Shown: positions 7,338-16,929, counted from the first letter of the stretch. The stretch: DNA of 50,584 bases from Bacteroidota bacterium (GCA_005799065.1 SYHW01000004.1:1-50584); one strand, 5' to 3'. Made by a program: numbers and translations. Notes: generated by a model not told the origin, from the letters alone.

Positions 7338-10300
7338 CTATCGGATCAGCTGAACCGTTCCCCGGTAAATTCTATTGGATCGACCACTGTAGTCGCGGTA
7401 TCGGATTAAGTACGGGTATACCCCTGCAGGCAATGGATTGCCGTTCTCCGTACCGTCCCACCGAAAGTTGAACTGTTCGGAAAAATAGACCTGATGCCCC
7501 CAGCGGTCATAAATTCTGGTTTCCATCTCCGTAATTCCAAAAGAAACGACCAGAAATGAATCGTTATTACCGTTGGCATTGGGGGTAAAGGCGTCTGGTG
7601 CCAGAATTCGGGGTGTAATCTTCACGCATGCCGTTTGTTCCATTTCGGCGCTACAGCCCGCGTTGTTTTCCACATAAAGTCGAATAACATAGTGCCCCGT
7701 ATCGGCATACTGGAATCTGGGGTATTGTCCGGCTACATAAGGTATTTGGCTCCCATCGCCCGGATACCAGGTGCCGGTGGAGGCCCCAACCGATAGATCG
7801 ATTAGGGTGAATTCGGCCTCATTCAGCTCGACACAAGTGCTGCGGTTGGGGTTAACAGAAAAGCGCGCCGTAATGAATGGGTGCTCGCGCATTTGAACCG
7901 TATCGGTTGTGGTGCAACCCGTTAGGGTGTCGGTCAAGCTAAAGGTATAACTCCCTTGTGGGCGCAGGAGGACAGGTCCGTTTACGACAGGCTGGGTGAG
8001 CCAGCGGATTCTATACGGACTACCCGCAGGATAACTGATCTCATAAGTTCCTAAACTGTCATAGCAGCTCACCTGTGTCTGAACCTTCTGATAAAGCAAG
8101 GGCGGATGTACATACACGAATATGGAGTCGGTCGACACATCGCTGCAACCATCGCTCAAAACGGCGCGGTACCATCCCGATGCCGTGGCGGTAAAAACAA
8201 GGGTGTCGCTCATGATGCCGCCGGGAAACCAAACCACACTTTTGGCGGGCAGACCACCTGTGCCGGTTGCTACCACACGAACGAGTTCACCCGTGCAAAA
8301 GGTATCCCTGGAGAGGGATAGGTTGATGGATAAGCCGCTGAGCACCGTCACCTGTGCGCTGTCGCGTCGCAGACACAGTCCAGCACCCACAGAATAGACC
8401 AACCAATGAGACCCTACTCCAGCTACTCGCGGGTTAAACTGGTTGCCCACGACGCCGGGGCCGGTAAACAATCCTCCTGCAGGCGATGCATTCAGTGTCC
8501 AGAGCGTATCTCGGTAACAAAACGTACTCGGGCTTACTGCAAATTGTGGGCTCGGTACAGCTTGTACGGTCACAAAAAGGGTGTCGCGACAACCTCCTGT
8601 GAGCGCTTGAATGATCCGGTGCACCCCAATACCAGCCACCGTCGGATTATACAGACCAGTAGTTGCATTCACAATGCCAGGTCCCGACCAGGTTCCACCC
8701 ACAACATTGCTGCGCAATAAAAAGGGGTTCGACAACACACAAACCGCGGTATCGGGCTGCAAAACCGGACGCGGATCGACCCGAATGACCACGCTGTCGG
8801 TACACCCATTCGCTGTATAATACAATCGGTGAAATCCTACACCCACCAATGCGGGGTTAAAACTCCCATTACCCGCCGGATTAACCCCAGGACCACTCCA
8901 GACCCCTCCGGTTGGATTTCGGTTGAGGGCCGCCGCCGATAAAGCATATACCCCATCGGTCAGGCAGCGTGCCACCGTATCTGGCCCCAAGTTGGTGCGG
9001 ATCAGGCGGATGCTCAGGCTATCTGAACAGCCTCCGAGTGAATAAATCGCATAGGTCGTGCTGGAGGCATTGCCGTTCACATTGGGATTGAAAAGTCCGG
9101 CTGTCGGATTCAAGATACCTGGGCCCGACCATACGCCCCCGGCGGGCGTTCCTGCTGGCAATAACAGGGGTGCATTGAGCGGGCAATAGGTCCGTATGGG
9201 GCCTGCGTCGATTTGGGTTATTTGTACGGGCAAACTATCGCGGCATCCATTCACCCTGTACACCAGCCAATTCACTCCAACCGCCATGTTTGCAGGGTTG
9301 AAGCGGCCCAACAGCGTGTCGGTTACCCCCATACCCGACCAAACACCGCCCAAGGGGTTGAACTGAAGGGTAAATAGGGGGGCGTTCTGGCAAACCGTAG
9401 TGGGGCCTGATATCTCGAGGGTATCGATCATGATGATCCGCATGCTGCTGCAGCCCAAGGCCGTGTAGTAGAGGGTATCGGCACGGGCCGAATCAGCCGG
9501 CGTATAAAAGCCCCCTGGCGTAACCCTTGGGCCTGACCAAACCCCGCCAGGAGGCACAGCGCCGGTCAACTGAAAAGCGGGTGCAGACAGACAAGCAGCA
9601 AGCATTCGCCCCGACTGTACCTGAACAACCGTAATGCGCATGGAATCCCGACAACCTAGGCGGTCATAAAAAATACTGTGCACGCCTACACCCGCCGTGG
9701 CCGGATTGAATGTACCCAATTGGGCCTGTGAAATACCGGGCCCGGCAAACCAACCCCCAGCGGGCGTTACCCGAGGGGCTAAGTTAAAGGCAGGCGACTG
9801 CAAACATACGGTGGTATCCACACCGGCTTGAGGCACGGGTGAAACCAAAATAGTGATGGTAGCGCTCACCGGACCGTTGCCCCGCACATCCTGTATGCTA
9901 ACGGAATAAGTGGTGGTGCCCTGTGGTGGACACACTTGATGGGGCCCTGCAGTAAGTGGTAATGGTGGATTCCAGGAAAACGAATATTGGCAATCGCCCC
10001 CTGAAGGCTGAGCCGTTAGCGTGATGCAGCCCCCGATACAAATGGAATCATTGCTCGCAATCAGTGTGGCCGCCAACGGACAATCATTAATAACAAATGA
10101 TGAATTTAGGATAAATACATAAAGGCTATCACAAAAATCGAGCATGTTCAGCGTCCATTGCAGACCATATGCAGCACAATCCGAAAATGGACTGTTGAGG
10201 GTGAGCCGTAGCTGTGATGTACTATCGCCCACACAGTTCAAGGCCTGAGCGGCCACCACCGTTCGGGCGGGTGCCCCACTCAAAACAAATGCACCCGGGT

Positions 10301-10823
10301 AGACAGAGTCGCAGTGCACCCGGCCATTTAAGGTCAGATCGATGTTTGAAGATAGGCACTGCGCGCCAACTTGGCTGATGACAGGTGGCACTGGAGGAGG
10401 AACAATGGTATACCAAGAGGCATTCCAACCCGTACAAACCACACTTAAGTCCGTTCGAAAATGCAGCGTCATGGCTCCACTAAAAGCGCGAAGCACAGGT
10501 GGCGTAACATTTCCCGAAAAAGAACCAATCAAAGTCGAATTCGTATCAGGGCCATCATAGACCCGAAGCACATCGAACAGGGCCTCGGTACAAAAATTCT
10601 GAAAACTCATCACAATTTGTTGGGCCACGGGAATGTTGATCACAAAGGTATAGTTCTCATTGTTGCCATAACTCCCAGGTGTAACCGGATTGCCCCCCGA
10701 ATCCTCAAAAAAAGCCTTGCAGTCGCCCACCGTCTGGTTGTTCATGACATAGACCGGGGTCTGGGCCCAGACCTTGGCCATAGGCAATAACATAAACAGA
10801 AATACCCACCAGCGCGCTTTCAC
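7338..10823 (-). CDS. Large secreted protein with CUB domain, repeats and T9SS type B sorting domain
   Basis: 1161 residues. Signal peptide MKARWWVFLFMLLPMAKVWAQ, then a CUB-like domain (about 25-140; FDVLRVYDG, LHFRTD). Residues about 355-830 hold seven repeats of roughly 65 residues built on GGVWSGPGV...FNP...GCxDS. A PKD-like domain follows (FQYADTGHYVIRLYVENN). The last 90 residues (APDAFTPNANGNNDSF, IYDRWGHQVY, W.G..NG.PLPAGVYPY) are the gliding-motility-associated C-terminal domain that sends proteins through the type IX system, type B. It is therefore exported and surface-bound or released. The start is GTG at 10823, forming a GTGA overlap with the preceding gene and making this the last cistron of the operon. 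Confidence 0.9.
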   Translation of the reverse strand: MKARWWVFLFMLLPMAKVWAQTPVYVMNNQTVGDCKAFFEDSGGNPVTPGSYGNNENYTFVINIPVAQQIVMSFQNFCTEALFDVLRVYDGPDTNSTLIGSFSGNVTPPVLRAFSGAMTLHFRTDLSVVCTGWNASWYTIVPPPVPPVISQVGAQCLSSNIDLTLNGRVHCDSVYPGAFVLSGAPARTVVAAQALNCVGDSTSQLRLTLNSPFSDCAAYGLQWTLNMLDFCDSLYVFILNSSFVINDCPLAATLIASNDSICIGGCITLTAQPSGGDCQYSFSWNPPLPLTAGPHQVCPPQGTTTYSVSIQDVRGNGPVSATITILVSPVPQAGVDTTVCLQSPAFNLAPRVTPAGGWFAGPGISQAQLGTFNPATAGVGVHSIFYDRLGCRDSMRITVVQVQSGRMLAACLSAPAFQLTGAVPPGGVWSGPRVTPGGFYTPADSARADTLYYTALGCSSMRIIMIDTLEISGPTTVCQNAPLFTLQFNPLGGVWSGMGVTDTLLGRFNPANMAVGVNWLVYRVNGCRDSLPVQITQIDAGPIRTYCPLNAPLLLPAGTPAGGVWSGPGILNPTAGLFNPNVNGNASSTTYAIYSLGGCSDSLSIRLIRTNLGPDTVARCLTDGVYALSAAALNRNPTGGVWSGPGVNPAGNGSFNPALVGVGFHRLYYTANGCTDSVVIRVDPRPVLQPDTAVCVLSNPFLLRSNVVGGTWSGPGIVNATTGLYNPTVAGIGVHRIIQALTGGCRDTLFVTVQAVPSPQFAVSPSTFCYRDTLWTLNASPAGGLFTGPGVVGNQFNPRVAGVGSHWLVYSVGAGLCLRRDSAQVTVLSGLSINLSLSRDTFCTGELVRVVATGTGGLPAKSVVWFPGGIMSDTLVFTATASGWYRAVLSDGCSDVSTDSIFVYVHPPLLYQKVQTQVSCYDSLGTYEISYPAGSPYRIRWLTQPVVNGPVLLRPQGSYTFSLTDTLTGCTTTDTVQMREHPFITARFSVNPNRSTCVELNEAEFTLIDLSVGASTGTWYPGDGSQIPYVAGQYPRFQYADTGHYVIRLYVENNAGCSAEMEQTACVKITPRILAPDAFTPNANGNNDSFLVVSFGITEMETRIYDRWGHQVYFSEQFNFRWDGTENGNPLPAGVYPYLIRYRDYSGRSNRIYRGTVQLIR

Positions 10824-11290
10824 ACCCTTCTGTTGATGCGGACGATCGGGGTAACGACGGTATTGCTCCAGAAACCGGATCGGTCTCGCAGCCGAATGGT
10901 GTAGCGGGTCTCTTCATAGGCCCCATTGCCGAATAAAAAAGTGCCATTCAGCCTAAAAATAAGGGTGCCGCGGATCGGCACGTTGCTTCCCGGTGGGCTC
11001 AATGGCGGAAGAAAGTAGTAGTCGGCCTGCTCGAGTCGGTCGTCTTTGACCTCCAACATCAAGTCATCGGGGTTTATGCTCCCCATATCCCCGTCGCCAT
11101 CTTCATAACCCAATTCAACGGTTACCCGATCCGTAAACTCAGTCAGCTCCAAGGGGGAAACCGCCACAATCCGAATCGCGGGAGGCAATTCGATGCGGGT
11201 GACACGCTCGGGTCGACATCCCAAGAGCAGGATCAGGAAGAGTAATCCAAAACCCAGCGGGCTGAATCTTCTAGGGCGATTTGCGGGCAT
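10820..11290 (-). CDS. Small lipoprotein of unknown function
   Basis: 156 residues from ATG 11290 (MPANRPRRFSP), which places the hydrophobic stretch and lipobox LLLGC at a normal distance; a longer reading from 11326 is open but less likely. The mature protein looks all-beta. The part with LGYEDGDGDMG (acidic, calcium-loop-like) and later TRYTIRLRDRSGFWSN suggests an immunoglobulin-like or cadherin-like fold. I do not recognise a named family. It overlaps the upstream gene by 20 bp and the downstream T9SS cargo gene by 4 bp, so the three are almost certainly co-transcribed and translationally coupled. Confidence 0.75.
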   Translation of the reverse strand: MPANRPRRFSPLGFGLLFLILLLGCRPERVTRIELPPAIRIVAVSPLELTEFTDRVTVELGYEDGDGDMGSINPDDLMLEVKDDRLEQADYYFLPPLSPPGSNVPIRGTLIFRLNGTFLFGNGAYEETRYTIRLRDRSGFWSNTVVTPIVRINRRV

Positions 11291-12149
11291 GTTGATGAAG
11301 GCTAAGTCGACTCCGAACCCATCCATGGGCTGGCTCAGGCGTTTTCGGGGTCCAAATCAGGTATTTCCCTTCCGGGAGCGGGTCTAAATCTAGCCGATGA
11401 GAAAAAGTAACCCGCTCATCGAACAAGCCCAGAGCTGTTTGGCTCGGCACCATAGGGCGTACGGGCAATTCCAAGCGGATACCTGTTTCTTGGTTGATGC
11501 ACACCACCTTGGGGGGTGTTCCGCCCATAAAGGACAAAAGAGCATGGTGTTCGCCAAAAACCACCCCTTGTATTCTGGGATTGGCTGGTCCACTCGCGGG
11601 GGGATTGCCAAACATATCCTTGGCACCGGCATTGATCCAGGCCGCAATGGCATTGATGTAGGTAGATTTACGGCTCGGCCAATCGCTGTTGGGGTCGACC
11701 GAAAGGGGCATGATTCCTGAAATGCCGTCGATATCGCGCACCACCCGTTCGTGGAGCACAGAAGCCTGTGCATTGCCTGGCACCACACGATGCACAAAAC
11801 TACCCGCTGGGTTATTCTTGATAACGGGTTGGTAAACCATAGTGTTGTAGGAACTCTCGATCGTGCGGAAGTCAGGCTCGAAGGTTCCATCATGGCAGCC
11901 CGAATTGCTGCAGGTTTTTTTGAAAATATCGCGCTGGAGCCCTGCAAAGTTGTCCAATCCGAACGAATCGACAGGATTAGTGGTGATGGGTGGCTTATTC
12001 TTGGGGTCATCGAAAGGGTTTTCCGGGCCTTTGCTTTTGGAACAAGACATCAGGAACGAACCAAGCATGCCCAATCCAACCCAAAGACATGCGAATCCCA
12101 AGCGCAAAACGGCTTTCGATCTCAAAGTAATGGATAAAGCTTGCATCAT
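11271..12149 (-). CDS. Lipoprotein with cytochrome c-like haem motif
   Basis: 292 residues with a signal peptide and lipobox LMSC. The region around residues 75-170 contains CSNSGCHDG, a CxxxxCH motif with one more pair of spacer residues than the standard CxxCH, followed by a Met-containing segment (ISGIMPLS) and INAIAAWINAGAKD, which is typical of planctomycete-type cytochrome c modules. Whether haem is attached with the wider spacing is open. The C-terminal 100 residues look like a beta domain. It starts with ATG overlapping the stop of the DUF1501-like gene by 4 bp. Double ATG at 12149 and 12146. Confidence 0.72.
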   Translation of the reverse strand: MMQALSITLRSKAVLRLGFACLWVGLGMLGSFLMSCSKSKGPENPFDDPKNKPPITTNPVDSFGLDNFAGLQRDIFKKTCSNSGCHDGTFEPDFRTIESSYNTMVYQPVIKNNPAGSFVHRVVPGNAQASVLHERVVRDIDGISGIMPLSVDPNSDWPSRKSTYINAIAAWINAGAKDMFGNPPASGPANPRIQGVVFGEHHALLSFMGGTPPKVVCINQETGIRLELPVRPMVPSQTALGLFDERVTFSHRLDLDPLPEGKYLIWTPKTPEPAHGWVRSRLSLHQHARKSP

Positions 12150-13492
12150 ATCCGGTCGAATAAACTGCGGGCCTGCCCCGAAATAAGTCCTGAGGACACC
12201 ATGCTTTGTTTTACACCAAGTATGTCGCCAATGGTGAGGACATTATCCATCAAAGAACCCACAGGATTGGTGGCAGAGCCGACTGTCATATTCTGGGGAA
12301 CATTCGGGCCCGCCATGAGGGTGAATACCCGCATCGAATTCTGGTCGCTGTGGTCGTAGGCAAACCAATCATTTTCATCTTTGATTGGATTGGGGTTCAA
12401 ATTGCGGCCATGCTCTGGAGAAATGATAAAAATGGTATTTCCGGCCATTTCGGGCACTTGATTTTGGATGAAATTCCACAAAAACCCCACTGCATGGTCT
12501 GCCCTGTGCAGAGAACGCAGGTAACCGGTAAAATTGCTGTGGCAGCCATCCACCGAATCCATATTCACCACCGTTAGCGCCGGTTTAAATGCTTTGATGA
12601 CCTCGCAGGCGAAGCCTACGTTGCGGAGATCGCCGTTATCAGCCACGGGCGGCATCGCAATTTGTCCTTGCTGCTGCCGTGCAAAGGTGTCGCGAACAAA
12701 AGCCCGGATCTGGTCCTTTTCCTCATCCGTATTTCCGATTTCAGGCAATTGTATACCACCGGCGGAAGTGTAGGAATTGTTCAGGAAATACTTCATCTGC
12801 AACATGGGCTCGAGTTCCTCCTCGGGATGGTAGATGCGGGCATTGCTGAGGTGCGTCCTGCCTGCGGGAGAAAATGTGACATTAGGCGCCAAAAAATTGC
12901 CGCCAAACTGTATGCCATAAGAGGGATGCTCGCTGTAATTGAGTAGGGGGATGCTGTTACCGATTCGGTTGCCAACAAACCAGACCTTACTCGCCGGTAG
13001 GCCCCCGTGTCGACGCAGGTATTCAAAAATGGTGGGCGACAAGGGTTTTTCTCGTAGACCTTGGCTTGCTCCTGTATTTCCGGTCAGCAGGGTATTGAGT
13101 CCAGAAAAATGACCAGCGGTCGTTGCCCGCACCTCAGGAAACAAAGTGCCCAGGCTCTGCAGTGTAGAGGGCAGAATGGCCGGGATGGGAGCGCTGCCCC
13201 TCGGCTCCCCCGCCACATCCGTTCCGTAGACGCGTTTGGCGGCAGGTTGTGCACCATTCAGCATATTCAACATAATGTTACCTCCGACAGGGAACTGCTG
13301 AGAATCATCGAGGTAGCGTTGCAATACCGATTCCTGTTGCCGAACACCACCCGCGAACATTACATAAACGACGTGATTGGCCAATTGACGGCCCGTGGCG
13401 GCGAACAATCGGCCGCTGGGCAACAAATAGGGCAGTACCAGTGTGCCCGCCGCTGTAAGTCCGGCTTTTTTAAGGAATGTTCGACGCTTCAT
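12146..13492 (-). CDS. Tat-exported DUF1501-like protein (alkaline phosphatase/sulfatase fold)
   Basis: 448 residues. The N-terminus MKRRTFLKKAGLTAAG is a twin-arginine signal. The core has VVYVMFAGGVRQQ near the start, VVNMDSVDGCHSNF in the middle and IFIISPEHGRNLNPNP with a late HSDQ, the pattern of DUF1501 proteins related to alkaline phosphatases and sulfatases. In Planctomycetes, DUF1501 genes pair with cytochrome/DUF1549/DUF1553 genes; here the downstream neighbour has a cytochrome-like motif. The metal ligands of active sulfatases cannot be fully traced, so catalysis is unproven. The 19-bp repeat array lies between it and the upstream gene. Confidence 0.72.
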   Translation of the reverse strand: MKRRTFLKKAGLTAAGTLVLPYLLPSGRLFAATGRQLANHVVYVMFAGGVRQQESVLQRYLDDSQQFPVGGNIMLNMLNGAQPAAKRVYGTDVAGEPRGSAPIPAILPSTLQSLGTLFPEVRATTAGHFSGLNTLLTGNTGASQGLREKPLSPTIFEYLRRHGGLPASKVWFVGNRIGNSIPLLNYSEHPSYGIQFGGNFLAPNVTFSPAGRTHLSNARIYHPEEELEPMLQMKYFLNNSYTSAGGIQLPEIGNTDEEKDQIRAFVRDTFARQQQGQIAMPPVADNGDLRNVGFACEVIKAFKPALTVVNMDSVDGCHSNFTGYLRSLHRADHAVGFLWNFIQNQVPEMAGNTIFIISPEHGRNLNPNPIKDENDWFAYDHSDQNSMRVFTLMAGPNVPQNMTVGSATNPVGSLMDNVLTIGDILGVKQSMVSSGLISGQARSLFDRI

Positions 13493-13526
13493 AGGGGATG
13501 AACGAAATGGGGTCTTGACGTATGGA

Positions 13527-13584
13527 GAAACAGCAGGGGCTTAATAGAAACAGCAGGGCTTAATAGAAACAGCAGGGCTTAATA
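13527..13584 (-). repeat. Three tandem 19-20 bp units spanning a stop codon
   Basis: On the minus strand the unit reads TATTAAGCCCTGCTGTTTC, three times; one copy has an extra C. The first copy contains the TAA stop of the upstream lipoprotein gene, and later copies repeat that TAA behind it. The array fills most of the 86-bp gap to the next gene in the operon. Confidence 0.92.
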
Positions 13585-14079
13585 GTATTGGTATTCGTTG
13601 CTGAGGGCAAAGCTCATATAAATGATTTGAGGGGTCAGAAATGGGTGGGTTTGGATATAATTTCTGAACCAGGTTTTTTCGGCTTCAGTGGGCAGACGAA
13701 TCAGGAACCGGCGGTAGGTATCACTAATGAACCCATCCACATCGGCCCGCATTTCTGTGTTGCTGGGTATCTCAACATCCGCGCGATTCATGAAGTTACT
13801 GAGCACAATCTCAAACGCCACCTGCTGGTCGCCAATCGACTCAATCAAATCGCGGATTTCGACCAGTTGGTTGGCCGACAACGCCCGCTGAAACAAATTA
13901 GCATAGAGTATGGAGATGTATTGCTCGATACTTTTTTTCTTCTTTTTACCATAGTTGACGCCCTCGACCTCTACCGGATTTACATCATAGACCACATACT
14001 CCTCTCGGCTGCAGGAAGCAAAAATGACACCCAGCAGAAGGATATAAAACGAACTACGGATTGAAATGAGCGTATTCAT
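13579..14079 (-). CDS. Small lipoprotein with DUF1553/DUF4214-like helices
   Basis: 166 residues: signal peptide with lipobox FASC, a lysine run (GKKKKKS), then helices ISILYANLFQRALS and VDGFISDTYRRFLIRLPTEAE. The phrase 'YRRFL.R.PTEAE' recalls the helical motif shared by DUF1553 (PSD1) and DUF4214 domains, which recur in exported proteins; no catalytic residues are evident. It overlaps the upstream lipoprotein gene by 26 bp. Its last codons and TAA are the seed of the 19-bp repeat. The function is unknown. Confidence 0.65.
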   Translation of the reverse strand: MNTLISIRSSFYILLLGVIFASCSREEYVVYDVNPVEVEGVNYGKKKKKSIEQYISILYANLFQRALSANQLVEIRDLIESIGDQQVAFEIVLSNFMNRADVEIPSNTEMRADVDGFISDTYRRFLIRLPTEAEKTWFRNYIQTHPFLTPQIIYMSFALSNEYQYY

Positions 14080-14998
14080 CGGAAATCAGAATATTGAGAA
14101 GCGTGGTATGAAAATTTCGATCGGAGTTGAGTTGAAGCAGGGCCGCATACAATTCGGAAGTCGATGGATCACGTGCCAGTAGGGTTTTGTAGGCCCACAC
14201 TACCCAGCCCTGCCAGAATTCGCGTTGGGCCACTACAATCTGAATGTAATCGGATTTGTTGCTACCAGACCGACCAAACAGAGTAGAAGGCTGCGATGCA
14301 TCCACCATAACATAGGCCCTTTCTAACTCATTCTGGGTTGGAAAACGAAAATATAGGTTGTCGAAGGTAGCGTTGATGAAATTGAATGAATTCATATTGA
14401 TGAAGTCATAGACCGGATTATCCACCATTCGCGCACATACACTATCCAATGTGACACGGCCATAACGGTAGTCGTATTCGCTTTGCATGATCCGCTCGTA
14501 ACGCGCCACATCCCTCCTCTTCTTATTGACCGCTGTGGTGTCGCCATTGAGTGAGTCGACTTGAATTCCGAACCGCAAAATTCCAATTTGCCCAAGAAGA
14601 TAAGAATCACTCACGCCCTCCAGCAAGCGTACTTTGGTCATTTCATAAAACCGTCGGTTGTAGACCGACTGGTACGAAGAATCGCCTGCGGCCGGCACCG
14701 TATCAGATTGCAGCATCCGAATCCAATCTGTCCTGCGGGCCTTACTCAGGTCACCCGATCGCAAATACTGAACGTGTACCGTCATTTCCGAATCGACAGG
14801 TTCGCGCCCCAGCAAGTCGATGAACACCCGATTCACATAATTTTCCACCAAAATGGTCGGCACATCAGCATACCAAGGCGCGTTGTTGTCGGGCTCCACC
14901 TGAAGGCGCTCACGGGTGCAGGCCGAACCCGATGGAATGAGCAGACACAACAACAGCCATTTAGAAAATGAGGGATAAACTAACTTCTTGAGGTACAT
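14054..14998 (-). CDS. Lipoprotein with DUF1549/PSD1-like helices
   Basis: 314 residues from ATG 14998 (MYLKKLVYPSFSKW); a TTG two codons upstream is open but unneeded. Lipobox SGSAC. The mature part starts with VENYVNRVFIDLLGREPVDSE, a motif like the 'RxFxDLLGRxPxxxE' helices of DUF1549/DUF1553 proteins, and repeats a weaker version later (LYFRFPTQNELERAY, LLARDPSTSELYAALLQL). It is first in the six-gene operon and shares the helical motif with the second gene, so they may be halves of one ancestral protein or partners. No function can be assigned. Confidence 0.68.
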   Translation of the reverse strand: MYLKKLVYPSFSKWLLLCLLIPSGSACTRERLQVEPDNNAPWYADVPTILVENYVNRVFIDLLGREPVDSEMTVHVQYLRSGDLSKARRTDWIRMLQSDTVPAAGDSSYQSVYNRRFYEMTKVRLLEGVSDSYLLGQIGILRFGIQVDSLNGDTTAVNKKRRDVARYERIMQSEYDYRYGRVTLDSVCARMVDNPVYDFINMNSFNFINATFDNLYFRFPTQNELERAYVMVDASQPSTLFGRSGSNKSDYIQIVVAQREFWQGWVVWAYKTLLARDPSTSELYAALLQLNSDRNFHTTLLNILISDEYAHFNP

Positions 14999-15114
14999 GA
15001 ACAATGATGCATAGTGGAGCGACTAAAGTCAACAGCGCATTTTGTTTTAAAAATAATCAAAATCTACGAATAAATAAATAAAGTCTGTTTTCATCGAATT
15101 TTAATGCGCGTCAT

Positions 15115-16929
15115 CTATCTCTGATGCTCGATAAACATGCGTGCGGTCGATTCGCCCATGAAACGTTTCAGCAGCGCAAAAGGTGTTTCGCGCAGATCCA
15201 GGAGCAGGAGCCCATCCACCGCATTCCCGAAGTGCTCATCGACACCAAAAGCCAGAAAACGACCTCCCAAACGCACATAATGCTTCATCAGTGGCGGGAT
15301 GCCTTTGCCATCCTTTTCCAAAACAGACACCACAAACGATAGGTGGTCGATTGACCGAATTCCCTTGGCCAGACCTTCAAGATCAACCCCCATCAGCTTT
15401 TTGGGCCATTTCGGGGGAATCGGTGCGCGCACCTGGCGCGCATTTCGCACATCGAAGTGATTCTGGCGGAGGTAATGCAGGATGAGCGCCTGCGATACAG
15501 GGTGAAATTGCGCAGACATACTCACCGGACCGAAGAGTATGGGGCGGGACGGATCTTGTGAAACCAATTGAGCAATCCCCTTCCACATCAAATTCAATAC
15601 CCCACTGTGCACTTGATAATCTGGGGTGATGAACGACCGGCCGAGCTCTAATGCGCTGTGTAAACGGCGCAATAAGGATCCTGAAATTTGGAATAGGGTT
15701 TCTACATACCGCTGACGATGGGCTATTGCGCTGCCCATCCGATAGGCGCCCACCAACCGCCTCTGTTTACGATCCCAAACCAACAAATGGGTATAGAAAT
15801 CGTCGAATTCATCCAAATCGAGTAATTTTCCAGTTCCCTCTCCTATGCAGCGGAAGGTCAATTCACGCAATCGACCCAGCTCAATCAGCGTATTGGGGAT
15901 TTCAGAGGCTCGAACATGATACATGAAAAAATCACCCTCTCCATGAATGAGTGCGCCCGCAGGTAGGGCAGATAACTCTGAATCGATGACTGAAGGATCA
16001 ACGGCAGGAGCTAAAGGGGCATCTAGTTGACGTCCCACAGTGACGGATTTATGATTCAAAACACCCTTCAAAATCTCCAACCGCCTGGGCAACAACCCAA
16101 AATGTTCTCCACAAACGCGGGTAGCGAGCCGTAAAAAGTCAGCGCAATACTGTCGTTCTGAAAACGACTTCAGTACACTGTTTGAAATCGGCGAACCTAC
16201 GGCCAACTGAATTTTACCCTTATTCAACTTTGCCTGCCCCGACGATGGCTCTTCCGGGATGAATCGGGTACGAATCCTACCCAGCCAAGGTAGGCGTTTT
16301 GCGGGACGCAAACCAAAACGGATCGGAATCACCACCGCCCCGGTTTTTTTTGCTAAATCGGCTGCATGCGGCGACCAATTGGATTCATGGGCCCGGCGCC
16401 CGATACCGCGCATGTGGGTGTCGCCACCAGGAAACATGGCCAAACAACCTCCAGACGATAGATGCTTGATGGCCTCCCGCATCGCACTGCGATTCAATGC
16501 CTTTGAAGCTGAATTGTTCTCGGTGGATATCGGTAAAAGCGTATTCCCGACGCCCTCGATTTGAAGGAGTAGCGATGAATACATGAGGCGGGTATCAGGT
16601 CGCCAAGTCATAGACATCGCAGCCAAAACAATGCTCTCAATTCCGCCCATGGGGTGATTAGCCACCAACAAAAGGGGAGTGCCCGGAGCCGGCCATTCGA
16701 TGGTGGGCGAAACCAATTCCCATTCGATTCCCAGCGTTTCCAAGATTTTAGAATATACGCCCAGATCGGTTATGGACCCTGTATTGGTAGCCAGCGTGTT
16801 GCGCGCCCTCCGCAAAGAATTCACTTTTCTGATTCGGCTGAGCCTTTCCAAATGCACTTGAATCCAACGTGGATACACCCCAGCCGATGACCACAGCTCA
16901 CTCACTGAAATGAAATCCGATCTGCTCAT
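15115..16929 (-). CDS. Bifunctional acyltransferase, PlsC + N-acyltransferase (OlsF-like)
   Basis: 604 residues with two domains. The N-terminal half (about 75-270) is PlsC-like: VANHPMGGIES gives the acyltransferase histidine (with E in place of the usual D), and LAMFPGGDTH stands for the FPEG block. The C-terminal half (about 315-530) is a GNAT-like N-acyltransferase of the OlsB type: FMYHVRASEIP, LVWDRKQRRLVGAYRMG, ELGRSFI and LFGPVSMS. This fusion, with the O-acyltransferase first, is the layout of OlsF, which makes ornithine lipids (glycine lipids in some relatives). The acyl acceptor here is an inference. It lies 43 bp downstream of the GT39 gene on the same strand. Confidence 0.82.
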   Translation of the reverse strand: MSRSDFISVSELWSSAGVYPRWIQVHLERLSRIRKVNSLRRARNTLATNTGSITDLGVYSKILETLGIEWELVSPTIEWPAPGTPLLLVANHPMGGIESIVLAAMSMTWRPDTRLMYSSLLLQIEGVGNTLLPISTENNSASKALNRSAMREAIKHLSSGGCLAMFPGGDTHMRGIGRRAHESNWSPHAADLAKKTGAVVIPIRFGLRPAKRLPWLGRIRTRFIPEEPSSGQAKLNKGKIQLAVGSPISNSVLKSFSERQYCADFLRLATRVCGEHFGLLPRRLEILKGVLNHKSVTVGRQLDAPLAPAVDPSVIDSELSALPAGALIHGEGDFFMYHVRASEIPNTLIELGRLRELTFRCIGEGTGKLLDLDEFDDFYTHLLVWDRKQRRLVGAYRMGSAIAHRQRYVETLFQISGSLLRRLHSALELGRSFITPDYQVHSGVLNLMWKGIAQLVSQDPSRPILFGPVSMSAQFHPVSQALILHYLRQNHFDVRNARQVRAPIPPKWPKKLMGVDLEGLAKGIRSIDHLSFVVSVLEKDGKGIPPLMKHYVRLGGRFLAFGVDEHFGNAVDGLLLLDLRETPFALLKRFMGESTARMFIEHQR

